Source of the DNA: Candidatus Gastranaerophilales bacterium
GTDB taxonomy: Bacteria; Cyanobacteriota; Vampirovibrionia; Gastranaerophilales; Gastranaerophilaceae
Length of the DNA: 64,000 nt
Direction of reading: 5' to 3'
Assembly (NCBI GenBank): GCA_910587055.1
Contig: CAJUKY010000009.1
Coordinates: forward strand, 8,556 to 72,555
Shown here: piece by piece, positions 51,604-60,132 of the stretch
How the letters are laid out: each line of letters starts with the position of its first letter
Numbering within the stretch: the first letter of the stretch is position 1
Position numbers and translations under genes: made by a program
The notes under the pieces: generated by a model
The model's database searches: none
What the model was told of the DNA's origin: nothing
What the model saw: only the letters and a program-made list of their open reading frames with translations

Positions 51604-51953
51604 TATTCTTCTCCTGCTTCATCTTGTGCTTTTTTGCCGGCTTTTGTATTGATTTTATTAATCATAACACGGCTGTAACATTGTCTGTGACCTTGTTTTT
51701 TTCTGTATCCTTTTTTAGGACGCTGTTTAAAAACAATAATCTTTTTTGCTTTATCATTTTTTACGATTGAGCCTTCAACCACAGCACCGTCTACGTAGGG
51801 CTGCCCGACTTTTGATTTTTTACCGTTAACAAGCATAACTATTTTATCAAAAGTAACTTTGTCATTTTCTTTGGCATCCAAAAGCTCGATATCAACATAT
51901 CTGCCTTCTTCAAGCTTATATTGTTTGCCGCCTGTTTCAACTATAGCATACAT
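51603..51953 (-). CDS. rplU: 50S ribosomal protein L21
   Basis: A 116-residue L21: MYAIVETGGKQYKLEEG start, KVTFDKIVMLVNGKK, IVFKQRPKKGYRKKQGHRQCYSRVMI (core split by the usual loop). ATG at 51953 is correct (MYAIVETGG); the frame is open 23 codons further but without homology. AAAGGA lies ~11 nt upstream. The usual rplU-rpmA operon; obgE does not follow here. Confidence 0.96.
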   Translation of the reverse strand: MYAIVETGGKQYKLEEGRYVDIELLDAKENDKVTFDKIVMLVNGKKSKVGQPYVDGAVVEGSIVKNDKAKKIIVFKQRPKKGYRKKQGHRQCYSRVMINKINTKAGKKAQDEAGEE

Positions 51954-52134
51954 TTTGTCGTTTTTCCTTTCTAAGGTTTTTAGGGACTGTAACCATTTAA
52001 TATGGTATTTAGACACAGCCAACCTGTCTCAACATTAAGAATATTACCGCAAGCAAATTTTACTGTCAAGCGCGGGCTTATTTTGCTTAATTCAAGATAT
52101 TACAGGTTTTCAGGATACAAAATCATAAAAACAA

Positions 52135-53142
52135 TTAAGCGGTTTTTACCCATGTATCGCCTTGTAATTCCCAGATTTTGTCTGTCTGCATAACACCGTC
52201 TTCAATCTCTTTGCTGTTAAAAGTGCATTTTACGGGTTTTCCATCCTCAAAATTAAGCTCTTTACCTACATTTTCAAGGCCCTTTTTAGAAATTGTATTA
52301 CTTTCTACATACATATTCGGCCCGGCGTAATCCAGCCAAATGCCCCGGCCTATTTCAAGCTGGTTTGCTTCAGTATTTTTATTGTAGTCCTCAAAATAAT
52401 GTTTGACTTTTCCATTTTCTATTTTAAGTTCAATATTTTTGGTGCCGGATGCGGTGCAAACCTCGTTATACAGGCAATCTATGTCATATGCGGAATCCGT
52501 GTACTTGTTTGTTTCTCCAAAGAACTGAATTTTTCTGGCAAAACCTTCACTTCCGTCGGCCAATTTGCCGTATTCCTCGGCGTAGCTTTCAATTCCGCCT
52601 TCAAACCAGTTGCGATTGAGTGCATTTTTTATTTTTCCGTTATCTGCAAATTCTTCAATTTTTATAAGAGAATTGTCTATAAAGCTGCTTCTTCTAAACA
52701 AAGTACCTTTTGCGGTATACTCTTCAAGAAAATTTTCAGCCATAACGGTGTTATCCGTATTTGGTATGATTTTGCCTACAACCTTGCCACTGCTGTCTTT
52801 TCCGCCATTTTCAAAGAGTGCGCATACTTCATCAACTTTCTTTTGTAAATTTATTGCAAGCTCAACTATTTGTTTTACCTTGCCATTGGCGGTATTCAAG
52901 CATTCATCCGCAGCTTTTATTACACTTTGAACTTCGGCAGGAACTTTATTTTTTCCTGCAGTAAAGGCAATTCCGCCTATAGCTGCTGCAGATATCGCAG
53001 CGGCTGCAACACCAAAAGTTGATAAGCCGCGATTATTGCTATTTTTGCCTTCCGAATTCGGTTCTATAGGATTATTGCCCCCTTTAAAGGATAAATGAGT
53101 ATTATAGTTTGTATTAATATTTGAAGTAATTTTAAAATTCAT
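52135..53142 (-). CDS. Hypothetical protein with SFxG motif and one membrane helix
   Basis: A 335-residue protein. N-terminus MNFKITSNINTNYNTHLSFKGG (SFKG at 18-21), a polar linker, a membrane helix (FGVAAAAISAAAIGGIAFTAG), then a large soluble domain rich in charged and aromatic residues with repeated G-x-x-N/F turns (SSFIDNSLIKIEEFADNG, EKFFGET-like). The topology resembles a membrane-tethered protein. ATG at 53142 is chosen on the conserved N-terminal pattern; twenty further codons are open upstream. No family recognised. Confidence 0.65.
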   Translation of the reverse strand: MNFKITSNINTNYNTHLSFKGGNNPIEPNSEGKNSNNRGLSTFGVAAAAISAAAIGGIAFTAGKNKVPAEVQSVIKAADECLNTANGKVKQIVELAINLQKKVDEVCALFENGGKDSSGKVVGKIIPNTDNTVMAENFLEEYTAKGTLFRRSSFIDNSLIKIEEFADNGKIKNALNRNWFEGGIESYAEEYGKLADGSEGFARKIQFFGETNKYTDSAYDIDCLYNEVCTASGTKNIELKIENGKVKHYFEDYNKNTEANQLEIGRGIWLDYAGPNMYVESNTISKKGLENVGKELNFEDGKPVKCTFNSKEIEDGVMQTDKIWELQGDTWVKTA

Positions 53143-53237
53143 GCCGTATCTCACAATTTCTATGGTATGACTATAAAACGCGTAAATTTTTTTTATTGCC
53201 ATATTTTGTTGTTCAAAATGTTACTCATCGTTAAAAC

Positions 53238-54527
53238 CTAGAGCCATGCGGTTTTTAACGGCAGCTTTTCAATGGTTAGCTCGTAAATTCCCTCTGTGCC
53301 GAGGTCTTCAAAACAGATTGGCGTACAATCCTTTATACATGCCTGCAATACACATGCTATACCGCCTATAGCCTTGAAATAAAGCTTATTTAATCCATTT
53401 ATTGTTCTGTCACCCTTGCCTATTGTGGCTAAAACTCCTTTTTTATATAAAAGCGGGGCAAATTTATCCATGCGCTTTGATGTTGTAGGGCCTACAGGGC
53501 CTATGATTTCGCCGTTTGTAGCAGGACATGGGCCTGCATAAAATATAATTTTATTTTCTAATGAAAGGGGCAAAACCTCACCTCTGTCTATCATTTCAGA
53601 TATTCTTTTGTGAGCGGCATCGCGTGCGGTTAAAATTTTTCCTGAAAGGAGAATTTCTTCACCATTTTTCAAATTTTGTAATGCTGATAGGTTGTCTGTC
53701 CTTATTTTGCGTGCATTTGAGGAGGTTTCAACATCATTATATTTTCTAACCCCGCTTGCGGCAACGATTTTGCCGTTTATGATTTTTGCTGAAGCGCTTC
53801 TAAGCGAGTGACAGCTTATGTTTATACATACAGGAAGGCACGCAATGTGAGTCGGGGCGGTTAAAATGCGGGTTTCAAAAACGTTTTCAATGTCAAACTC
53901 TATCGTTTTTCCGAAAAACAATGCTTTCTTCGCGAGAAATGCAGCCGTTTCGGCACATCCGCCCGCACCTATTCCGATACACATAGGCGGGCAGGCATTT
54001 TCACCCGCTTCTAACGCGCATTTTTTGGCAAAATCCAGTATTTCAGAGTATTCCGCCGTTGGGTTAAACATTTTAAGCTGTGTCATGTTTTCGGCACCGC
54101 CCCCTTTAATGCCCACCAGTATTGAGATTTCATCTCCTTCAACAATTTGTGTATGGATGAGCCCCGGGGTATTGTCACCCTTGTTGGTTCTATCATACAG
54201 GGCATTTTTTACGGTTGATTTTCTGTAAAATTTTTCTTTATAACAGTCTGCAATTGCCCTGTTTATAACGGTTTCAACGTACTCACCTTCAAGTACAACA
54301 TCCTGCCCTATTTCAAGGTAAATAAGCACCTGGCCTGTATCCTGGCACAACGGGCGCTTTTTTGTTTGAGCAAGGTATGCGTTTTTTAAAATTTTGTCTT
54401 TATAATCACATTTGAAATTTGAAAGCTTATTATAAACATCCTCCGGCAGATTTGTATTTGCTTTTTCAATTAAATCGTAAACCGCGTTATAAATAATTTC
54501 TGTGTCCAATTTTTGCTTTAAGCCCAT
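53238..54527 (-). CDS. Class I fumarate hydratase (alpha and beta fused)
   Basis: A 429-residue iron-sulfur fumarase of the FumA/TtdAB type, with both halves in one chain: alpha-like ALYDRTNKGDNTPG, GIKGGGAENMTQLKMFNPT and GIGAGGCAETAA; beta-like CPATNGEIIGPVGPTTSKRMDKF and ATIGKGDRT. Cysteines for the [4Fe-4S] cluster are in DTGQVLIYLE-near CQDTGQ, PPMCIGIG and the beta CPA. It hydrates fumarate to malate; tartrate dehydratase cannot be excluded. ATG at 54527 has AGAGGGG 6 nt upstream; the frame is open 36 codons further without family match. Confidence 0.85.
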   Translation of the reverse strand: MGLKQKLDTEIIYNAVYDLIEKANTNLPEDVYNKLSNFKCDYKDKILKNAYLAQTKKRPLCQDTGQVLIYLEIGQDVVLEGEYVETVINRAIADCYKEKFYRKSTVKNALYDRTNKGDNTPGLIHTQIVEGDEISILVGIKGGGAENMTQLKMFNPTAEYSEILDFAKKCALEAGENACPPMCIGIGAGGCAETAAFLAKKALFFGKTIEFDIENVFETRILTAPTHIACLPVCINISCHSLRSASAKIINGKIVAASGVRKYNDVETSSNARKIRTDNLSALQNLKNGEEILLSGKILTARDAAHKRISEMIDRGEVLPLSLENKIIFYAGPCPATNGEIIGPVGPTTSKRMDKFAPLLYKKGVLATIGKGDRTINGLNKLYFKAIGGIACVLQACIKDCTPICFEDLGTEGIYELTIEKLPLKTAWL

Positions 54528-54620
54528 AAAATCCCCTCTGCAAGAAATATTAAGTTTGTTAAGAAGAAAATAATCAATTTGAAAATTGACTTTCATAAAA
54601 AAAATAATATCATATATAGT

Positions 54621-54899
54621 ATGAGGATGATACAAAAATTAAAGGCTCTTGAAAAAGCCGTTGTTTTCTTAAGATGGGCGACAGATGCCCAGTTTGGCAA
54701 GCTTAAATACGTAGGCGAGGATTTTATTGAGTTTGAAATTCTGGATATGGACTCAATGGAATATACCGAAACCGTTTTAATAAATGCTCAAATGCTTCTT
54801 GAAGTGATTGTTTCAGGTTTTGAAGTATCAAGAGTTATTGCTGAAATTTCCCATAAAATGGAAATAGCTGACTTAGGAAACAGCTGCGGCAATTTGTAA
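54621..54899 (+). CDS. Small hypothetical protein, possibly LSm-like
   Basis: A 92-residue protein: MRMIQKLKALEKAVVFLR, then GKLKYVGEDFIEFEIL and TVLINAQMLLEVIVSG. The alternating strand pattern with G-x-x-x-x-V-G-x-D-F-I resembles the Sm/LSm barrel, but key Hfq residues are not seen, so this is a weak hint. The start is ATG 54621 or ATG 54627; GAGG lies too close to either. Divergent from the fumarase gene by ~93 bp. Confidence 0.5.
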   Translation: MRMIQKLKALEKAVVFLRWATDAQFGKLKYVGEDFIEFEILDMDSMEYTETVLINAQMLLEVIVSGFEVSRVIAEISHKMEIADLGNSCGNL

Positions 54900-54995
54900 A
54901 CAGTATTTTGGTTTTTGAAAAATCTTTAGCGGCGGCAAGTTTTTTAATTGAAGCGTTTTATATGTGTGCTGCTTGCAAAAAAGAGGAATTCTTTA

Positions 54996-56114
54996 ATGAT
55001 TTGTGGTGTTCAAAACCATTCTTTATATTGTTTTTCGGGAACTAAAAAAGAACATTTTTCTGCTTTAAAACCGAATAATAATTACTCACCGGGTAGAAAA
55101 GATTTATTTGTATCCGTAACTGATAATAAAAAGAAAATCGGGACAGGGACTGCCATCATTCTTTCGGCGGGAACTGCAGTATTATTATTTTTGAGGAGAA
55201 AAAACACTTCTCCTTTAGGTAAAAATATTAAAGAAGCCATATTAGATACGGTAAAAACCCCGACAAATATTGATGGTAAGGATGCTTGCGTATTTAATTT
55301 AAAAAATTATCCCAATATGGTATTAAGGGTTAAACGCAGTGTGTTATTATCAATTGATGCATTATCTGATAATCTTACTGCTGTTCCTATAAAATATAAG
55401 GATGAACTGTTGCAAAAACAGGATTTAGGAATTCCGCTGTATGCAATAGTTGATAAAAAGAAAATTTCCGCTAAAACAAAATATATCTTGCCAAGTGAAC
55501 TATCCGATTACAACGAAATAATGCTTTTAAAGAAAATGGAGGGAGTGCATCCTTCGGACGGTTATTTTGATTCTTTGATGAAGTTTGCCGGAGCGAAAAA
55601 CAGGGTGCAGCAGTATAATTTTCAGGCTTTTTTAAATTCCGTACATTCAAACAATGGTGTTGAGTTTCTTGAATCTTGTAAGAATGGCAGTGCTTTGCGG
55701 GTAGGACTTGATGATGTGCAGAGTTTTTATAAAAATTATGAGGATTTTGCAAAAAAATATTTAAACACAATAACAAAAATTTCCGAATTGCCGCAGGGGG
55801 TCTATGATAAAGCCAGAGATACCATTAATGCTTCAGAAAGATTAAATTACAGATTTGATTTTGACCACCCGTTAAATACCGTTATTGACTTTGATAAAAA
55901 CAAATTTAGTTTTGTTGATATTCAGTTAAATCCTGAGGAATTTAAATATTTTAATTATAAATATCCTCTGGAGGTATTCAGAAGCGCCTTGCTTGGTTAT
56001 GGCAGCATAAATGTTGTTGATGATGTATCTAAGCTTATAGTGCGTCCCGAAGATAGAAAACAATATGAAATTATTACAAAAAAGATTTCCGAAAAAGTGT
56101 TTGGGAAGTTATAA
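54996..56114 (+). CDS. Membrane-tethered protein with kinase-like traces
   Basis: A 372-residue protein. After a short N-terminus (CFSGTKKEHFSAL) there is one membrane helix (TGTAIILSAGTAVLLFLRRK). The soluble part has NMVLRVKRSV (like the kinase VAIK lysine), NEIMLLKKMEG (like the alpha-C glutamate) and FDHPLNTVIDFDKNKFSFVDIQ split over a catalytic-loop-like H-P-x-N and a D in VDIQ. These are weak resemblances to bacterial kinase-like folds; no glycine-rich loop is obvious. ATG at 54996 has GAGG 9 nt upstream. Otherwise unassigned. Confidence 0.55.
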   Translation: MICGVQNHSLYCFSGTKKEHFSALKPNNNYSPGRKDLFVSVTDNKKKIGTGTAIILSAGTAVLLFLRRKNTSPLGKNIKEAILDTVKTPTNIDGKDACVFNLKNYPNMVLRVKRSVLLSIDALSDNLTAVPIKYKDELLQKQDLGIPLYAIVDKKKISAKTKYILPSELSDYNEIMLLKKMEGVHPSDGYFDSLMKFAGAKNRVQQYNFQAFLNSVHSNNGVEFLESCKNGSALRVGLDDVQSFYKNYEDFAKKYLNTITKISELPQGVYDKARDTINASERLNYRFDFDHPLNTVIDFDKNKFSFVDIQLNPEEFKYFNYKYPLEVFRSALLGYGSINVVDDVSKLIVRPEDRKQYEIITKKISEKVFGKL

Positions 56115-56158
56115 AAATCCTGATTGTGTATACATGCTTTAAATTTTTGTTTTTGTAT

Positions 56159-56815
56159 TCATCTGTTTAATACTATATAAAAGCAGATTTTGTTTTTATT
56201 TTTGGTGTGATAAACTTTTCCGTTTAAATTCAAAAGTACATCTTTTACTATGCCGAGCCCAAGACCTGTGGAATGCTCTGTATTTGCATTTGATACGGTA
56301 TTTGTTATGCAGATTAATACCTGTTTTTTGGTTTTTGATATTTCTATTTTGATTTCTTCGGAATTAGGGGAATATTTTACAGCATTTGTTAAAAGGTTTA
56401 AGAAAACCTGCCGCACAAGCTGTTTATCAGAATTTACATTAATTGTCTCGCTTGAGCATACAAGGTTTAGTTTAAGATTTTTTTCAATTATTAAAAATTT
56501 TAAAGCAAAAATTTCTTCATTAATAATATTTAAAATATTAAAATACTCTTGCTTTATTTGATAACGGCCTTTTTTGACTGAATAATTTTCCATTAATTTT
56601 TCTATATACTCCAAATTATGCCTGTTTACCTTGTAGATTTCGTTTAATAGACTGCTGTCTGCCGTATTTTGCCCGAAAGTCTGCGGGTCAATGTTTTCAA
56701 GTGCGATATTAATGCTCAAAATGGGGGATTTTATATCATGGAGAATATTTAAAACAAACTCTTCATTTTTTTCTTCAACGCTCTTCATAAAAGGATTTAT
56801 AGAACAAACTTTCAT
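56159..56815 (-). CDS. Short sensor histidine kinase
   Basis: A 218-residue kinase with H-box VLNILHDIKSPILSINIA, N-box VFLNLLTNAVKYSPN and G2-like STGLGLGIV; the G1 (D-x-G) box is not recognisable (CITNTVSNANTEH). It lacks membrane and sensor segments, like the kinase at 15820 (H-box LTHDLKTPI). Orphan; no response regulator adjacent. The missing G1 box may weaken ATP binding. Confidence 0.8.
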   Translation of the reverse strand: MKVCSINPFMKSVEEKNEEFVLNILHDIKSPILSINIALENIDPQTFGQNTADSSLLNEIYKVNRHNLEYIEKLMENYSVKKGRYQIKQEYFNILNIINEEIFALKFLIIEKNLKLNLVCSSETINVNSDKQLVRQVFLNLLTNAVKYSPNSEEIKIEISKTKKQVLICITNTVSNANTEHSTGLGLGIVKDVLLNLNGKVYHTKNKNKICFYIVLNR

Positions 56816-56926
56816 ACTTTGTATTCCCTTTTCGGCTGTGCTGACGGGATGATATTTTTTAGCTATTTACAACTGATTGTGATTGGGTACAATTATAAAA
56901 GAGATATTAGTAATTTAGAGGGAAAG

Positions 56927-58312
56927 ATGATTAAACTTAATTACAAAAATGTTACTCAAGAGGTAATAGGCGCAGAATACGGGCTTGATATCGAAAAAGA
57001 ATTTAATGAGTACGCTCCGAAAATTGAAAATATCATTAAAGAATTAAATTCAAGAAAAGATAAACCCGGACAATGGCTTCAATGGATGAATCTCGGCTAT
57101 AATGAAGAAACCGTATGGTATGTTAAAGAATATGCCGCAATGGTGGAAGGGCGTTTTGATAACATTCTTGTATTGGGTATAGGCGGCTCTGCTCTGGGCG
57201 GAATTGCAGTGACAGAGGCACTTTTAAAACCTTACTGGAATTTATTAACTCCCGAACAAAGGGGTAATTGCCCGAGAATCTTCTTCCTTGATAATATTGA
57301 TCCAGATCAAATCAATGCTTTATTAAATATGCTTGATTTGAGAAGAACTCTTGTTAATGTAATCACAAAATCAGGCTCTACGGCTGAAACAATGTCGCAG
57401 TTTATGATTATAAAAGACAGAATGCAGCAATTACTGGGTGATGATTACAGAAAAAATATTGTTGCAACGACAGATAAGCAATCAGGCATTTTAAGACAGA
57501 TTGCAAATGAAGAAGGATATAAAACTTTTGTTGTGCCCGATGATGTAGGCGGAAGATTTTCGGTATTTTCAGCTGTCGGCTTAGTGCCTTTTGCACTTGT
57601 AGGCATTGATATTGATGAAATTGTTGAGGGTGTAAAAACTATGGATTTGGCCCTTAAAAATACCGATATCAGAAAAAATATTGCAGCACAGAATGCTTTA
57701 ATTCATTATTTAATGGATACAAAAAAAGGTCATTATTTATCAGTAATGATGCCTTATTCAAGCAGATTAAAATATGTATCAGACTGGTATGTTCAATTGT
57801 GGGCAGAATCACTCGGTAAAGAAGTTGATAACAACGGAAACAAGGTAAATGTCGGCCCGACACCTATTAAGGCATTGGGTGCAACAGACCAGCACTCTCA
57901 AATTCAGCTTTATAATGAAGGTAAGCATGATAAAATTATTAACTTTATCCGCGTGGAAGAATTTGATACCAAGCTTGAAATTCCGAGAATATTTGAATGC
58001 ACCGGAGTTAATTATTTAGGCGGAAAATCAATTAATGAGCTTATTAATGCTGAAGCTGATTCTACGGCGGTTGCTCTTGCTGATTTTAAACGCCCGAATT
58101 TAACAATTTCCATGCCGAAAGTTAATGCTTACTATCTGGCTCAATTATTCTATATGCTTGAAGTACAGACTGCAATAGCCGGTGAACTGTATAATATTAA
58201 TACGTTCAATCAGCCAGGTGTGGAACAGGCTAAAAACTATACCTACGCACTAATGGGCAGAGCAGGATATGAAGAATCAAGAGAAGAATTAACTTGTAAG
58301 ATTGGAAGATAG
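56927..58312 (+). CDS. pgi: Glucose-6-phosphate isomerase
   Basis: A 461-residue isomerase of the bacterial/archaeal-type PGI: GIGGSALGG (sugar-phosphate site), VNVITKSGSTAETMSQF, PDDVGGRFSVFSAVGLVP, ESLGKE and ATDQHSQIQLYNEGKHDK with the catalytic Glu/His. It interconverts glucose-6-P and fructose-6-P. ATG at 56927 has AGAGGG 5 nt upstream; the open frame extends 36 codons with no homology. Terminated by a strong hairpin shared with fic. Confidence 0.95.
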   Translation: MIKLNYKNVTQEVIGAEYGLDIEKEFNEYAPKIENIIKELNSRKDKPGQWLQWMNLGYNEETVWYVKEYAAMVEGRFDNILVLGIGGSALGGIAVTEALLKPYWNLLTPEQRGNCPRIFFLDNIDPDQINALLNMLDLRRTLVNVITKSGSTAETMSQFMIIKDRMQQLLGDDYRKNIVATTDKQSGILRQIANEEGYKTFVVPDDVGGRFSVFSAVGLVPFALVGIDIDEIVEGVKTMDLALKNTDIRKNIAAQNALIHYLMDTKKGHYLSVMMPYSSRLKYVSDWYVQLWAESLGKEVDNNGNKVNVGPTPIKALGATDQHSQIQLYNEGKHDKIINFIRVEEFDTKLEIPRIFECTGVNYLGGKSINELINAEADSTAVALADFKRPNLTISMPKVNAYYLAQLFYMLEVQTAIAGELYNINTFNQPGVEQAKNYTYALMGRAGYEESREELTCKIGR

Positions 58313-58333
58313 TTAATTTAATCAGATACTATT

Positions 58334-58362
58334 AAAAGCTCCGTTTTTTAAACGGAGCTTTT
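58334..58362. terminator. Bidirectional terminator between pgi and fic
   Basis: AAAAGCTCCGTTT (58334-58346) and AAACGGAGCTTTT (58350-58362) form a 13-bp stem with A/U tails on both strands. It can end both convergent transcripts. Confidence 0.85.
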
Positions 58363-58382
58363 GCATTTTAAGAAAAATTCTA

Positions 58383-58997
58383 TTAGCAATCACTGATATC
58401 ACATGTTTTATAGGCTGTATAGCCTTCATAAGCGTAGCTTGTATCTATGCCTTTCATGTATATTTCCCTGTCATTGATTTTATCCGTCAGTGCTTCTTTT
58501 AATAAAATCTTAATCTCTGTTGCCTTTACGGGGCTTCGCTCCATTGCGAAAAGATAATCTTCTTTATTAACTTTGCTCCAGTCTACTACTTTGCCAAGTT
58601 CTTTTTTGAAGATTAAATCAAGCCAGATTCTTGCACTGCGTCCGTTTCCTTCGCGGAAGGGGTGGGCAATATTTATTTCTATATATTTTTCAACAATTTC
58701 ATCAAAGGTATTTTGCGGCATTTTATCAATATTTTGGAGTGCTTCTTTGATATAAATAACAGGTGCAAAACGAAAATTGCCTTTTGCAATGTTTACTGTG
58801 CGGATTTTTCCGGCAAATTCATATATTTCATCAAAAAGAAATTTATGAATTTTTGATAGTGTATCAAAAGTGCCTGCCTCCATTTTATCAAGCTTTCCTG
58901 TTTCAAATAATTCACGCGCTTTTTGTTTGCTGATTTTTTCTTCAGTTTTTGCAAGATCGCAGGAATTATGTATATTGAATTTGTTTTCTAATACCAT
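58383..58997 (-). CDS. Fic-domain AMP-transferase, class III-like
   Basis: A 204-residue Fic protein with the canonical motif HPFREGNGRSAR (H112-R123), which AMPylates (or otherwise NMPylates) target proteins. The C-terminal end has TSYAYEGY (S187-x-x-x-E191-G192), matching the inhibitory (S/T)xxxE(G/N) helix of class III Fic enzymes, so self-inhibition is expected. No separate antitoxin gene is adjacent. Targets (often gyrase or topoisomerase IV in bacteria) are unknown. Terminator shared with pgi. Confidence 0.9.
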   Translation of the reverse strand: MVLENKFNIHNSCDLAKTEEKISKQKARELFETGKLDKMEAGTFDTLSKIHKFLFDEIYEFAGKIRTVNIAKGNFRFAPVIYIKEALQNIDKMPQNTFDEIVEKYIEINIAHPFREGNGRSARIWLDLIFKKELGKVVDWSKVNKEDYLFAMERSPVKATEIKILLKEALTDKINDREIYMKGIDTSYAYEGYTAYKTCDISDC

Positions 58998-59027
58998 TTT
59001 TGTCCTCAGATTGCCATATTAATAGTA

Positions 59028-59747
59028 TCATATTCCAAAAACCGGTGCCAGTCTTAAGTAAAGTTTAATCAGAAAAGGAGCAAGAAGAGCGGTAAGGATG
59101 GCAACGATAGTGAGAGCTACGGTAGAAATTGCCACCTGCTTAAATTCTTTTCGCTCCGCAAGGCTGGATGTGCCCATTACATGGGAACTTGCGCCTACGG
59201 ATAATCCTATTGCAATATCATTATCTATTTTAAAAAGTTTAAGCAGTCTGCGCGCAAAAATTCCGCCGATAATTCCCGTTATTATAACAGCGCAAGCAGT
59301 GAGCTCAGGTATTCCGCCGATTGTTTTTGAAATTTCAACCGCAATGGGTGTTGTAACTGATTTTGGAAGCATTGAAATAATTATGGATAATTTTGTGTGG
59401 AAAAATTTACCCAGAAGCGCGGTTGATAAAATGGCAGTAAATGCGGCGAAAATAAAACTGAACCATATTGCGCGTTTGTTTTCAAATAAAACCTCTTTAT
59501 TCTTAATAAGAGGGTAAGCCAAAGCAATGGTGGCAGGGCCCAGAAGATATGTCACATATTTTGCGCCTGAATTATAAAGGGCAAAATCAATGTTAAAAAT
59601 ATTAAGCAAAATAATTATAATAACGGCAGATAAGATGATGGGCGGAAGTTTTTTAAAAAATTTTATTCTGCAGAGCATTTTGCATAAATAAAAAATCCCG
59701 AAGGTTAAAAAGAAAAACAGCAGCTTTAAAAGCAGATTACCGTACAT
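59028..59747 (-). CDS. lrgB: LrgB-family protein
   Basis: A 239-residue LrgB/YohK membrane protein with several helices (LLGPATIALAYPLIKN, MLPKSVTTPIAVEISKTIGG, GLSVGASSHVMGTS). In Firmicutes LrgAB works with murein hydrolase control; in other bacteria and plastids such pairs transport glycolate or pyruvate. Which applies here is unknown. It overlaps lrgA by 11 nt and is the last gene of the operon. Confidence 0.92.
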   Translation of the reverse strand: MYGNLLLKLLFFFLTFGIFYLCKMLCRIKFFKKLPPIILSAVIIIILLNIFNIDFALYNSGAKYVTYLLGPATIALAYPLIKNKEVLFENKRAIWFSFIFAAFTAILSTALLGKFFHTKLSIIISMLPKSVTTPIAVEISKTIGGIPELTACAVIITGIIGGIFARRLLKLFKIDNDIAIGLSVGASSHVMGTSSLAERKEFKQVAISTVALTIVAILTALLAPFLIKLYLRLAPVFGI

Positions 59748-60132
59748 TTTTCTTACCCGTCCATTCCATCATTTTATCTGTAAAGATAGCTGTTAATACC
59801 ATTGTAATAAATGTTGTAAGAACTATAACCGTGAGAATTGCTGCCAAATCTTCTTTTATAAGGTTATAATAGACCGTAACCCCCACAAATAAAGGCACGA
59901 AAAGAACGGGCAGGATTGAAATAAAAATTGTACATATATCTTTTACAAGCTTTACGGGTATAATTTTAAAATTTAATAAAAGCGCAAATATAATCATTCC
60001 AAGAATTGTGGACGGGAAATTCAGCCCTGCAAGGTGAATAATCTTTTCACTTAAAAACTGAATTAAAATCAGAATAAAAAAGCCTGTTAATATTCTTAAC
60101 ATCTTTTTAAGGGTTACGGCAAGGGTTTTCAT
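59737..60132 (-). CDS. lrgA: LrgA/CidA-family protein
   Basis: A 131-residue protein with four membrane helices (ILTGFFILILIQFLSEKII, FPSTILGMIIFALLL, ISILPVLFVPLFVGV, TVIVLTTFITMVLTAIF). Holin-like LrgA/CidA family; partner of lrgB. Its start overlaps the miaB stop by 4 nt. Confidence 0.92.
   Translation of the reverse strand: MKTLAVTLKKMLRILTGFFILILIQFLSEKIIHLAGLNFPSTILGMIIFALLLNFKIIPVKLVKDICTIFISILPVLFVPLFVGVTVYYNLIKEDLAAILTVIVLTTFITMVLTAIFTDKMMEWTGKKNVR

Noticed and set aside
56819..56926. 36-codon N-terminal extension of pgi
   Set aside because: No homology in the extension; the Shine-Dalgarno supports ATG 56927.
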